Part shown: one piece after another, positions 47,993 through 60,112 of the stretch | Layout of the letters: each line of letters starts with the position of its first letter | Numbering within the stretch: position 1 is the first letter of the stretch | NCBI RefSeq assembly: GCF_047495875.1 | Contig: NC_092459.1 | Coordinates: 14,989,795-15,053,794, forward strand | DNA from: Pithys albifrons albifrons | Taxonomy: Eukaryota; Chordata; Aves; Passeriformes; Thamnophilidae | Length of the DNA stretch: 64,000 bases | Direction of reading: 5' to 3' | Made by a program: the position numbers and the translations under genes | The notes under the pieces: model-generated | The model's database searches: none | What the model saw: only the letters and a program-made list of their open reading frames with translations | What the model was told of the DNA's origin: nothing

Positions 47993-50900
47993 TGATATGG
48001 AGTCATTGGACACTAAAGGATGCCAGAAGATTCTACAGAATTTGACAAAAACATATATGAGTATTTGAAAATGTTGATTCAATGCCCCCAGCTATTCTTA
48101 CAGGTGAAATATTACTGTTTGAAACATGGCACATAATGAAAAAGTGTTAAGGCAGCTAAGCACAGGTTGAAGTACCAAGTCTTCATGTGCAGGCAGCAGG
48201 GAGCACAGCTGCTCTCTCAGGCTGGATGCCAGTGCAGCAGACCTCCAGCCCCACGTGGAGGCAACTCCTGGCACCTGAACTGCTTCAAGAGGCTTCTCCA
48301 GCTGTGGCCACACACTGTGCCAGTCTATTTGAAGCTGACACACAGTTTGTCCTCATAATAAGGTGAGGGAATGGAGGGTCCATCTGTTTGCAGGTAGGTG
48401 GCAGTGAACTGGCCTTCAGCAGAGGGATTTTGTAGTGGTCTCCATTTCCACATGCAAAAAAGCAACCTGTGCACAGTAGACCGGTGTTTACTGCTTAAAG
48501 GTAGCAAAAAGTACTGATAGAGGGGAGGACAAAGTTCGGAAATCACGGTACAAAAAACATCGTGTTTCTGAACTGTCATGTATTGAAGATGAATAGGGAC
48601 TGAAGACCTTTTGAAATGCAGAGGGGCAAATGAGATGACAGCTCTGACTACTTTGATTTCTGAAGCCTATGATGTGCTGCCATTCTACATGCAAACTACT
48701 AGACTTAATCAAACCAGTTCAGTGTCTTATTTGGGATCTTTCCACTGATCTACACCATTTCCTCATGTCTCAGATATGGGTGTTAACAAAACAACCCCCA
48801 ACAAACCAGTAACAGATTCTGAGAGAAGCTGCTACCAGGGTCAGGGTCTCCAATACCTCTTTTGACATTGTTTACCCTTTGAAACTTAGAAGATTAAATA
48901 CTTTCCAGAATTAGGAGACTTTAAATAGCATTTATTGTAATGGTCAATGATGACAAACAACTGACAAAAGTCTTAGATAAGCATATCTAGGATTTTTTAC
49001 ATGAAATGACAGTTGTAAAAGCAGTATTTATGCCATTGGATAAGCTGATATCCAGGAATATTCTGTACCTTAGATAAAGCTCTAGAATATTCTTGTCATT
49101 TTTTGTAAATATACCTCTATAATTTAGAATTCTGCTTAGCTTAATTGCTATAGCTATGAGAGGCTCAAATATTGCTTCACAATCATTTATAGTGATGTTT
49201 GAAAAAATCACAATAAAACATAGCATTACTATGATTACATAAGCAATTAAGAAAGATGTTTTGAAACCACCTTCTAAATAGAGTACATGTATCATCCACA
49301 TATCCACATCTCATTGATTTTTCTGTGATTTTGATTAACAAGATATGCTGAACACTGAAGTGAGGACTCATCTTTCCACATGCAGATGTTTATGAATTAG
49401 ACAACTATACCTTAACTATTCAATCTTGGCCATTTTTAGGCAATGGAAAGGCATTAAAGAATGACTGACCTAATCCTTAAACATGCATTTAGGGTGGATC
49501 AAATGAACTCGACCCCTAAAATATTTATTTCTCTTGCATTAATTTAAAGGGGACCTAAGAAATATAACTCAGATGTTGACATGCACATTGCAGGTGCACA
49601 TCAAACAGTGACTGCCTGAAAATAGAAGATATCTTCCTACCTTAGTTCCCCATGTATTTCCACATAAAAGTGGAAAATTCAATGAAATTTTAGCTCTTTG
49701 TGGGATTGGGTCCGTGAGGTACCTAGAAAAACATGCTTTACTATGTGCAAAGGAATGCAAAATTTAATATTTACTTTGTGAACCCCACAAATGAAGTACT
49801 TGGCAGACATTAAACATGCAGCAATGATCCTGCTAGCTGATAGCAGAAACCTATTCTGAGTCAGGAGAGGTTTTAATCAAAATGGAACACATCAAATTGC
49901 AGTACTACCTGGTGAACAAAGGTGTTCGTGATGACGTGATGCTGCCTGAGAATAGATTGTTGTTTTGACCAGTTTTTTTATGTAGTACCTTTCATAATAG
50001 GTCTGTAGGTTTTCTTACTTAGGTGAACCTGCAATGTCAGCTCAGCAATTACTGAAAATATCTGTGAATCTAGGAAATTTCTACAGGAAGTGGACAGTAA
50101 TCTCTGAAGTTTTGGCCACAGGGACATCCCAGAGCCCCAGATTTACACTCTGGGAAGCTTATTTTCAATGTAAAGGCAGAAAAATTCTCCCAACCCTATA
50201 TGGTAGCTTTAGTGTTTAGCAGCCTCATGATGGAACACAACAACTGTGCAGACTAAGTCCTTCCATGACAATATATGTTTTACTTTCTGATACATTCTCT
50301 TTAAATTTGCTAAAATTGAATTTAGATTAAGCATTTTTACATTTTTAGCACTTCTTTTTCTTATGTTTCTGTCTGAATAGTGATCCAAGGGGAGCAATGA
50401 GAACAGCAAAACCCAGTAGACACAGCATATTTCTCTCAGGATAAAAAGCATTTCTACATCAAATACAGCTTATTTTTTAAATTCTTCTATGCTTTTTATC
50501 CAAAGCTATCAAAACTTTAAAAAGGATAAAACAATTTTTTATTTATAACAGGGAAAATGAGTTACAGACCTAGTCAAGGTCAACAGAAGTGCTTTGGTCT
50601 TCACTACTACTGATCCATGCTATTTACTTTTACACTGTTGCGCTGCCTTGATCGTCAGCTCGTTTAGGCTGGTGGACTTGCTGGAGTGGCTTCTGGGTGA
50701 GAATGGCTGGGCCTTGTCCTGATACAGACCCAGCCAAGTCCCAGCTCCAGTGGAAGAGTTGGTAGTTGCACCTTCCAAGGTGTTATCAAGGTGATCCTAA
50801 GACTCAAGCCTGGCAGAACACAGAAGATATTAGTGTTCTTTGTTTGGGAGAAAATTCTTCTACTCAGATATATTTTTAAAATATCAGTCAAATTAACTGA

Positions 50901-51740
50901 CACAGTTATCTTCAGACTTCCCCATAGCAGGGGAATCAGAGCAGGTTTTACAAATATATGAGAAGAAATTCTAGTGTAACTAAATTCAGTGGCATTTTTG
51001 CTGAGGGCAAGTTTTCAGCAGTGATCCAGGAAGCCTTTTAAACAGCACAAGTAGTTGTGTTATTCTTACAGAGGACTTGAACACATAAAATATGTCAGAA
51101 GACATGCCACAAATCTGTTTTATAGCTGCTTAGATACTACAAATGACTAACAGAATTTAGAAATATGTATGTTGAAAATGTCAAAGTCAAGCTTTTATCC
51201 CCCTTAGTAATTATCTCATGTAAGATTCTTTCACATAATGTAGAGTTTAAGTTTAAACAGAAACAAGCATCCTTTATTGAAGCTATTCCATGTAACATAT
51301 CTTAACATGTATAGTCATAATAAGCCACGTATGAATTTCACCACTTTCCTAATTTTGCATCAGTCATTGCAAGTATTTACTGTCCTTTAAGTTGTGCACT
51401 TAATTTTCAGATAGAAAGATATTTATATACAGTGTGACATTTAATTTCTTAAACATGCAATCAGTGGAGGATTCCAAACTGTATATTCTGGGTGTAGTAA
51501 CAAAACTGCAAAGCTTAATAATCTGGCACACAGAACTCTGAAAGCAAATTGGGGAAAGGAAAATCTTACACAGACAAACCTGAAGGAAGCAGACATGAGA
51601 GAAGACATCTTTTTAAGGTTTATCTGCTCTACACTGCTCTGTGGAAAACTGGGGAGAGCAACCCAAGAGGAAAAAAATATTCTTCATCTTCAGAGTCAGG
51701 AGCTTTCCAATGGCCCCAAGATGTTCCTGAGATATGGTAG
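47993..51740. other. Unique AT-rich non-coding DNA
   Basis: No gene or dispersed repeat is recognised. Open frames are at most 106 codons, with random-looking content. Confidence 0.5.
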
Positions 51741-52179
51741 TGGTGGTGTTTAACCCTGGTAGGCAACTCAACCCTGCACAGCCACTCACTGACTCCCCCA
51801 TGGGATGAGGAGGGAGAGAATCAGAAGAGTAAAAGTTAGAAAATATCATTTAATAGGTAAAGAAAAAGTAAAGTAAAGGAAAACAAGAAATTAATTCACT
51901 AACTCCCATGGGCAGGCAGGTATTCAGCTATCTTCAGGAAAGCAGGGCTCTATCATGTGTAGTTATTACTTAGGAACATAAATGTCATAATATCAAATGT
52001 CTTCCCGTACTCCTTCTTCATCCAGCTTTTGTTGGTGAGCAGTGTCTTATGGTATGGAACATCCCTTTGGTCACTTGGGGTTATTAACACACTTTGTTTT
52101 AATCACAAATCCAGAACATTGCACCATATCACCTACTATGAAAAAAAAAAACAACTCTATCTTGGTCAAAATCAGTACA
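51741..52179 (-). mobile_element. Solo LTR of an avian endogenous retrovirus, family A (copy 4, internally deleted)
   Basis: Minus-strand family A LTR. On the plus strand it starts near TGGTGGTGTTTAACCC and ends with 'aaaatcagtaca'. Shared landmarks are 'gagagaatcagaagagtaaa', 'aataggtaaag', 'cccatgggcaggcaggtatt', 'tatggtatggaacatccctt' and 'ggtcacttgggg'. Right after that block, roughly 130 bp present in the copies at 3421, 7891 and 27979 are missing, so it is 439 bp long rather than about 540-585. Flanking GGTAG (51736-51740) and GGTAT (52180-52184) match at 4 of 5. No internal viral sequence. Confidence 0.88.
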
Positions 52180-55100
52180 GGTATAGACACTCTGTGACTC
52201 ACCAGCCATATTTCCCAGATCTCATAACACAGTCTTTGAGGATGAATAATACTAATCACTCTTTTTATGAAGGCAAATATATAGTGATACGATGCTGCCC
52301 AGTCCTCACCTGCCTCAAGTTCTCTTCGCCTAAGATGTAGACACAAGGTATTCCTACAGTAACATACAATGCTCTGTGGAGGAAGTTTGCAAGAAAATAA
52401 TGTGAGAATCACTTATATTAGTACTTTTTATTGCACTGTTTCACTTCCTGAAGAACAGAGTTATCAGTCTGGTAGAAGTGTTTTGCCTTGGAAATCACTG
52501 TTTTTGGAGGACTTGAGCAAACTCTTACAGCTTATGGAGCTGAGCTGTGGAGGTTCGCCTTTCTGACACATTTCAGTGCAGAGCACACCTCTCACCTCAC
52601 CTCACCTCCAAAGAGTAAAGGAGTAAAAGTATTATTTTTGTAATTGTTTCTGTTTATAAAGAGTATTCCTCCTTTTATAGCTTTTTGATGGCAATTTCTC
52701 TCCCTCCAGTAGGAGACCTCAGAACTCAATGCCATTAGTCTCCTGGTGGTGGATATTCTAAGATTCTCCATGAAAGATTGATGATGAAAATCTCTGCTTT
52801 GTTTCTTTAAGAATAAAAGAGCTAGAGGATTTCAGGATATTTGTGCCTAAGCCAAGACACATGAAGACACCTTCAATGCTTTTTAGCTGATGGTTGATTT
52901 TAAAAAAAAAAGTTGTGTGGTTGACTGGTATGTGTGCGTGGGAATGTGTGTGCACTTTCATGTGGGAATTTTTTTCTGTATGTTAGAGCATATAATGCAA
53001 CATGTTTAAATGAACAACATTGTACAAAGTGGAACAGTGTAAGTTATTCATTATCAGGATAATATTTAAAAATTAAAATATGTAGTTCTGTTATTTTAGA
53101 AAACATTACCTTTGACCTTATGTTTCTCTTTTTGTACCTCTTTTTAAGTCAACTTTTGCCTATCACTTCATTCCTGGGTCAACTAGCACAGTTGCTGTGT
53201 GAGCACACAAATGAACAAGAGCTCTGTTAAACTATAGTGGGGAAAAATCTGTTGAAATACCTTTGAAGGTATTACCTTCTAGTAACAGTACCTTCTAGCA
53301 ACCCTATAGGTTGCCTCTCTGATGTTATGCCATTGCCACATGTCACTACTAAACAGACAACAAAGAAAGATTCTAGCAAATTTTGTACAGTTTTGATGGG
53401 GACAGACCTGACTTATCCAAATTAAAGGCTGACCCTGCTTATGTAGGGCCATGTTGGCAATATACTTATGCTCTTTTTTCCTACTTATAGAAGCGTTCAA
53501 GGTGGAAAACAAGAGATTTCTAAGTTAACACTAGCTGTGCCAGTTCTGATTAACTCCAACATCTATACATTTTCATCACCAGCAAAACTCTGGATACATG
53601 AGTGTCATGATGGTGTTCATGGTATTTCCACAGCCTGAACTCTCCAACTCTTTTATTGATGACCCAGACTGACTTTATGTAAGAATAGATAGCAAAGAAC
53701 ACAAATATTTTGCTGAGGATCTCATCTGAAACACCCCAAACACAGCTGAGACTGAAGTACATTTAATTTGCAGGCTTTGTAGAAAGGGATTGGAAAACTG
53801 CCCATAGTAGTGCCAGAAGGAGCGGCTGGGGCCATTGCTGTCTTCTCAGCAGTTCTGTGGAAAAATATGTCAAGCAGAGATGATGTACTGGCACTTTTCC
53901 TTGCTCCTCCTACTGCATCTGCATGAGAAGCCAATGCTCACAACAGAGAACTTGTCAGTGGGGCAAAGCTTTGGAAGGGCGAGGTCTCACAGCTCTTCCA
54001 GCACTAGACTCCTTTAAGGGAGTCTTCTGTGCACAGCAGTTCCATGTGGAAGGGGAAATCCTGGAGCTGCCTCAGTTTTTACAGCTATCTCTATACACAT
54101 CCTGACTGCCTAGCACATCTCCAGTTTCTTTTTTGCCAGCACTGGGAACATGTAAGACACAAGCTACCATCCTCCCAGTCCCTATGGTATGCTTAACTAA
54201 TTTTCTGGACTGCTCAGTCAAAGAGTGCAACATGTCCTGCCTGAGGTCTGCTTGTTTCAGTAATGAAGTTTTCTGAAAGGGTTTATGAGATAATACATTG
54301 ATACTTAAAAAGGAAACAATGTCATAAAGGCACATGTTTTTAAGTGGGTGAAATGAGACCCTTCTCATAATAATTGACAGTGTTACTCAGATCATGTGAT
54401 TTTTACACCTGAACTCTATGGGCCTATCAGTTAAAAAAAAAAAAGCAGTCATCATTTATTAATCTTCTAAAGTTGGAACTGTTTAATTCTGTCAGTGAAA
54501 ACTTACTGTTCTGTGATGAGTTTATTGCAGATTATATACAGTAGCTGAAGTATTCCCAATTGCCCTCACAACTGTGAAACATGCTTCTGTCCAAAAGATG
54601 GCAAGGGAATCACGTAAGGTGCCTTTCTTAGAAATGCTCCAGGACATGGAGTTTTGGTTTTATTCTTATTTTAATAAGATTGCTATTTTCTTTTAAAATA
54701 ACACTTCTTATTTTTGAGACTCCTCAAAGTGCCAGTCATGTCTATCACTTGTCTGTCCCTGCTCAGAGCTTAATGCAAAAGTCTAGAAACTCTTTGTATG
54801 AAAATTTCATGCCTCCAGGTGCTTCATTGATTATTCATGAAGCCTTTGGAGCTGTCACCATGGGAGCCAATTGGCTACAACTTATTTAGCATATTAATGA
54901 CCTATATGAGTTAGTGCATGAGGAGACATCACGCCACCTGGAATGCAAGTGGCAAGCTGCTGCTGACTCAATCAGCTTTGCAATTGGAAGTAAGGAATTG
55001 GAAATATTTTACACAGAAACAGTAAAGCTCTTACATGTCCAAATGTATTCCCTCAAATTAGCATGCATGGCTTCAATAGCTTGTTTTCATAATATGTTCC

Positions 55101-58100
55101 TTTTATCCTCTACACATTTGGCCTCATTACAAGCTTTCTCCTCCTGCCAGAGCACATGCCCCTGAAAAGGTTTACTAGGTGAGTCATGTGGTTTGTGAGA
55201 CATTACATCAGAATGATTTAATACACCAAGGGCAGGGCTATATGTCAGGTCCAGCTGCTGTTACTGCCGTTACAGTCTGTGTAGCAGGTAAGTTGATGGT
55301 CTCCAGAAAGCAGCTAGATAATGCTAACAATTAATTTTATGGCAGCAAGAAAGGGACTTCAGCTGAGCTAAGCACCTTTTTTATTTTCCTCCATTTGCTG
55401 CAGTGCTGTTACACCCAGTCAGCAGGTGAAGCACTGCCTTAACATTTTGGCAAAATGAAAATGTAAAAAATAAACAAGGAAATTTCCAAGGGGGAGCTCA
55501 GAAGCAATGGTGTAAAGAAGCTCTGTCTAAAACAGAGGCAGCTCCATTAAATCCACAGATGAGCTGTGCTAGCAGCATGTTCTGGCAGGGCTGGGCTGGA
55601 CCCTGCGGGCAAGCTGCCTCCTCTCCCCTGGGCACTGCAAATCAAGTGTGGCTGTGAAGGCAACGACCATTGGCACCAGAAGGAAGACTGAACGACCAGG
55701 CTCTGCCTCTCCTAGTCTCAGCTGCTGTATATTACTTCCTCAGCAATCCTGCTACTGTCATGGAGGAAATACCTAAGGGTCAGGGTCAGTCAGAATAGCA
55801 CTGCCTGCCTTTTATGTATTTGAGATACAGAAAATGCATTGCTAAAGATTTATTAAAATTATTTGAGGCCACCTTTAGGGACATACGAAATTTGTTACCC
55901 AGTGCATAGCTTCAGCTGGCTGACAGGGATTTAGGGCTCTTATTCCTATTCTGGAGGACCCTGAGTGCCTGGGTGAGGGCAGGGTGATGAATGAGAGTGA
56001 TATACTTGCATAGCTGTGAAAAATCAGTCTCAGCAAAAGTGGCAAAACACTTAAGCACATGTCCAACTTATTTTCACTTCTTTCATACCTTCTGAATATT
56101 TTCTCTCACCTGGTACATTGGTTGCTTGAAGATATTGCTTGATATTCATAGTTAATTTATTTAGTAATTAAAACAAGCAAGAAGTAAGGCTGTTGCTCAT
56201 GGGGATATGTTATATGCCCACATAACATATATAACTTGCTAAGAAAATGCATGACCTAATACCCACGTAAGTTCTTCCTTGTGACTCCAGCACAGTTAAA
56301 ATAATTATCTTGCAACAAAAGACCAGTATGGAGAACCACAGGCTAAAGTACAATTAGAGCTAGAAGGAAAACTGGAGGAGGCAAGCACAGAGCTGTTCAG
56401 ACTGATAAAACTACATGTAGGGAGAAAATCTACCACCCACAGGAGCCCTGTGCTGCCCCAGCCATGCTATTGCTGGCTTGACTAACAATACAGAACATCA
56501 CATCTCTCTTGCACTAAAGTGTGCGGAAGTGTTTCAGGAGGTAGGGAGGGACCTGTTGCACAGAACCCCCAAAAGGGCATAATTTCTTCCTTCCCCCATG
56601 AACTAGAAACTAAAGACTTTATTTGTAGGTGCTGGAGAGAAAAGCTTACTTCCAGAGATCTTTAAGATCATTTGGACACCTGTCTCCTAACCCTGGGAAG
56701 CATCCATTTTTATACAATGGTTTAAGTGAAATTTGTGTGATTAGTTCAGACTTTGATTCTATTTTATAGATGACTGCATTGGTCATAGGCATAGGTTCCT
56801 CTTAGAAACTGAGATTTGTGTACTTAAAATTTTACTTCTCCAAAACTAGGTAGCTACATACTTTTGCACACAAAGTCACTGATTTATTAAGCACAGATGA
56901 TCCGTAGAAAGGAAAGAATGCACACGGACACCAGAAAGGCTCTTGGGGGTCTCATACATCTACATTTTCCCACACACATCTTTGTGAAATGAGAAAAAGA
57001 TTATAATTAAAAACTCCCTTGAGCATTTTGAAAGTTTTATACCATTGTCCAGTATTTAGAATCCTTGCTTCCCCAGCAGACTGGGCACAGCAAACCTGCT
57101 GTCCCTACTGCCCATATACACTGTGTTCTGCAGTCACACAAATTTCATCTGAAACCACTGCAGAAACCTCAGCCACAGTAAATCAATTGCCCATCTAATT
57201 GGCAACCATTTCTTCAAAATAATAGAGTTGCTCACACAGAGAAAGAAGCTTGGAGCAAAGAAGAGGCATGGCAACAAGAAGAAGTCACAATCCATAAGCC
57301 TCAGCCTTTTTTTTTTTTTTCCAACCAACATCACCAGTACTCTGCCAAATGGGAAACATTTTCTGGACATAATAGAAAATATTACAGCAATGAGCTATTG
57401 GTGGCCCACCTACAGGTTAACTGATGGAATAGAAGTGCAAAATTATTTGGGTGTTAAAAGGCACATAGATGGGCAGTTTGAACTGATGTAGTAATGGACA
57501 TTTTCTAGTTACTTTAAATGAACAAATGCTGGATTATTCGGTGTTCTTAATTGCTGTTATTTGAACTGAAGTAAAGCTTGCATGTAGTCATATTGTTGAA
57601 TCTTCAGAACTGACTTTGTTCCAGTACAATAAAGGCTTCCATGTGCTTATTCAGACGTAAGGGGAAATGAGTTAAATATCTATATTATGCAAAGAAGAGC
57701 TATTTCATCTCTTTTTGATGGTCTTTCATGCAGGGGTTAGCAATAGCTACAGGTATTGTGCAAAAGCAGAGGCAGTGCAATGACATAACTTAAAATAACT
57801 GCAGAAAATGTTCTATGATTGTACTGACAGCAGTATGGAGTTCAATATTGAAATATTAGCCTAGTAAATAACCCTTTATATCCAAATAAATTCTGATTGC
57901 CTATTCACAGCTCAGATTTCGTGAGGCCTCCTTCATTACAAAATGAATAGCTGCTAATTTGTTGCACCTCTAAGTAAAGTTCCAGTAAATTATATTTAAA
58001 AGAGGGAGAAAAAAGGACCTTGTTATGAAACAGTCACCAGCTGGCCATACTATTGCAAGTGCTATTTTCTTCTCCTTTTTGAAATTCAATTTTTTTTTAA

Positions 58101-59444
58101 GCAAAACTTCAGCTCTGAGCTTGTAGTGATGCATATAAAGACATATTTAATGCTGCACTCCATATATATGTATTTGCAGTTGAGGACATCGGGCTGAGGC
58201 TGTCTACAACAGAGATAATCACCCTGGATTTGTACAATATATTGCATAACAGGATCCTTTTTGCAAATATTGTTGCAATATCACCACAAAAGTAATAGTT
58301 AAGATAAAAACATTTAGAAACAAAACACCCCGAGGGCAAAAATTACCCTGTAGTGAGGTCCTGTTAACTCTGAATGTTTTTCTCTTTAAATTTCTCTATC
58401 TAAATCTCCACCTCGTATCTTGTTGCCTGATTCAACAGTACGTGGACCTGTTAAAAAGGACTGCTTTCTCCCCATCACCTTGTCCTGCTTTTACACTGGA
58501 AAAGTGGGCTCCCACAAATACTTTGTGCTATTTGTGCTATGTTTAAGATTTTTTTATTGAGTCAATTTAATTCACTAATTTAGCAGAGAACAGCTCAATG
58601 AACAGAACCAGGGGGAATTTTTTTTGTGTGTGTGACACTGAACCGTTCAGCTATCACTAAACTATCCCTCAGAACCCCCAACTTGGCACTAAAATAAAAT
58701 CATCACAATCTTGCCTCCTCAATCCTGTTAAAATATACTTCTGTCATGTTACCAAGGGACAGAGTTACCAAATGGTGTATGTTTGCTATCAAATATGATG
58801 GTTTATTTACTCGACTAAGTATCTTCTGTTATTTCTCTAAGAGAGACAAAGCATCTACAGCTGCTAAAAAGGTCTGGATCTCAACTGACTGTAGGGTTTC
58901 TTCAAGATTCAATTGCTTGTACATTCTAGTAAATACCTGGTCTGAAGTCCTGGAGATAGGGACCAGAGAAACACCTAAGTCTCAGATGGGCAAAGACATT
59001 GAGAATGGAAATGAACATGAGATTTGGATTCAGCTGAGGACACCAAGTGCAAAAACTTAATGAATCAGTCAAGAATGCCACTTGACTGTGCAGTCTGTAC
59101 TACGTGTCTCATCTAGAAATTCCAGGCTTTCAAAGAAGTTCTTTTAAGTAATACATTTTCCTGATGCATATTTATGCAATTACATTTCTGCTTTACATGA
59201 CCTTCCTTGCCATATTGATCCTTCTCTTATTATCCTACACGTGCTGGAGGGATGGAGGGAAAGATCTTCATCACTAATTTTTGAAGACTCTATAGCAAAA
59301 GCTGTGTTGCAAGAAATTTGTGCTAGCATTCGTCTAGACCATTACAAGTTAGTGGAAAAATGCATCTTCAGTAAAGGATCTCAAGAGGGTATTTTCTATT
59401 TAGAGATCTGACTGACTAGAATTGGTGCATTGTGACCTGCTTTG
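52180..59444. other. Long stretch of unique AT-rich non-coding DNA
   Basis: No gene, RNA or dispersed repeat is recognised in 7.3 kb. It contains a short (CTCAC)n run at about 52589-52608, a run of 14 T at 57307-57320, and a block at about 54780-55165 whose texture suggests conserved regulatory DNA. Open frames are at most 98 codons. Confidence 0.5.
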
Positions 59445-59578
59445 TAATCACAAAATGTTATGAATTGGGAGGGACCCACAAAGATCATTAAGTCCAACTC
59501 TTAAGCAAATGGCCCATACATGGATTGAACCCACCACCTTGGCCTTATTAGCACGATGCTCTGACCACAAAGTTTAGT
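59445..59578 (-). mobile_element. TguSINE1-like SINE (tRNA-Ile head, CR1-like tail)
   Basis: On the minus strand, 59578 to about 59510 resembles tRNA-Ile: the reverse complement contains 'gtgctaataaggccaaggt' (AAT anticodon region read as CTAATAA) and the B-box-like 'gggttcaatcc' with 'tatgggcca' at the 3' end. The rest, 59509 to 59445, is a CR1-type 3' end, seen on the plus strand as 'aatcacaaaatgttatgaat', 'tgggagggacccacaaagat' and 'cattaagtccaactcttaag'. A tRNA-Ile head joined to a CR1 tail is the structure of TguSINE1, described from zebra finch. The 5' A-box end (near 59560-59578) is degraded. The copy is dead, about 134 bp. Confidence 0.85.
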
Positions 59579-60033
59579 ACAACAGTAGGAGAAGCTGGAT
59601 ATTGGTCTGAACAAGGTGGTCGTGATGGTGGGACCAAATAGCACTTCCTTAAGCAAGATCAGAGGAAGGAAAACTCTCCCCCCAGACTGTGCACCTGAGG
59701 AGGTCTGGTAAGACTGTGTGGAGAAGAACAGTGTTGGAGTAGTGAGGAAAGACAGGGAGGGAATTCCTGGTCTGCCTCTCTAATGAAGAAATGTCAGAAA
59801 CCACCTGAGAACCTGGACTTGTTAATAAGAATATGTAGGTATTTGTGAGTTGTGAGATTGAAGATAATAATTGAAACTCTGTGAGTATCTAAGTTCACTC
59901 TTTAAATGGGGGGAGATGGAAGAGAGGAGAGTGCCAAGATCATCATTTATGTGAGAGGAAGTTTTATAGTTTGCAATTTTGCTGACAGTGATAGAAAGCC
60001 TTGTATCAGCCTCACCATACTAGGGCTCTTTTG

Positions 60034-60112
60034 TAATGAGTTTATCACCCATACCAGGTTTATCACTATAATGAGTTTATCACCCATAATGAATTTATCA
60101 CCGGCATTGTTT
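60034..60112. repeat. Small minisatellite, GTTTATCACC core
   Basis: Four spaced copies of a TTTATCAC core within 79 bp: TAATGAGTTTATCACCCATA, CCAGGTTTATCACTA, TAATGAGTTTATCACCCATA again (identical 20-mer), and ATGAATTTATCACC. The first and third units are identical and the second and fourth are diverged, suggesting duplication of a two-unit block. Confidence 0.85.

Noticed and set aside
59510..59578. Functional tRNA-Ile gene
   Set aside because: The acceptor and D arms are degraded and the 3' side continues directly into a CR1-like tail, so it is the head of a SINE.
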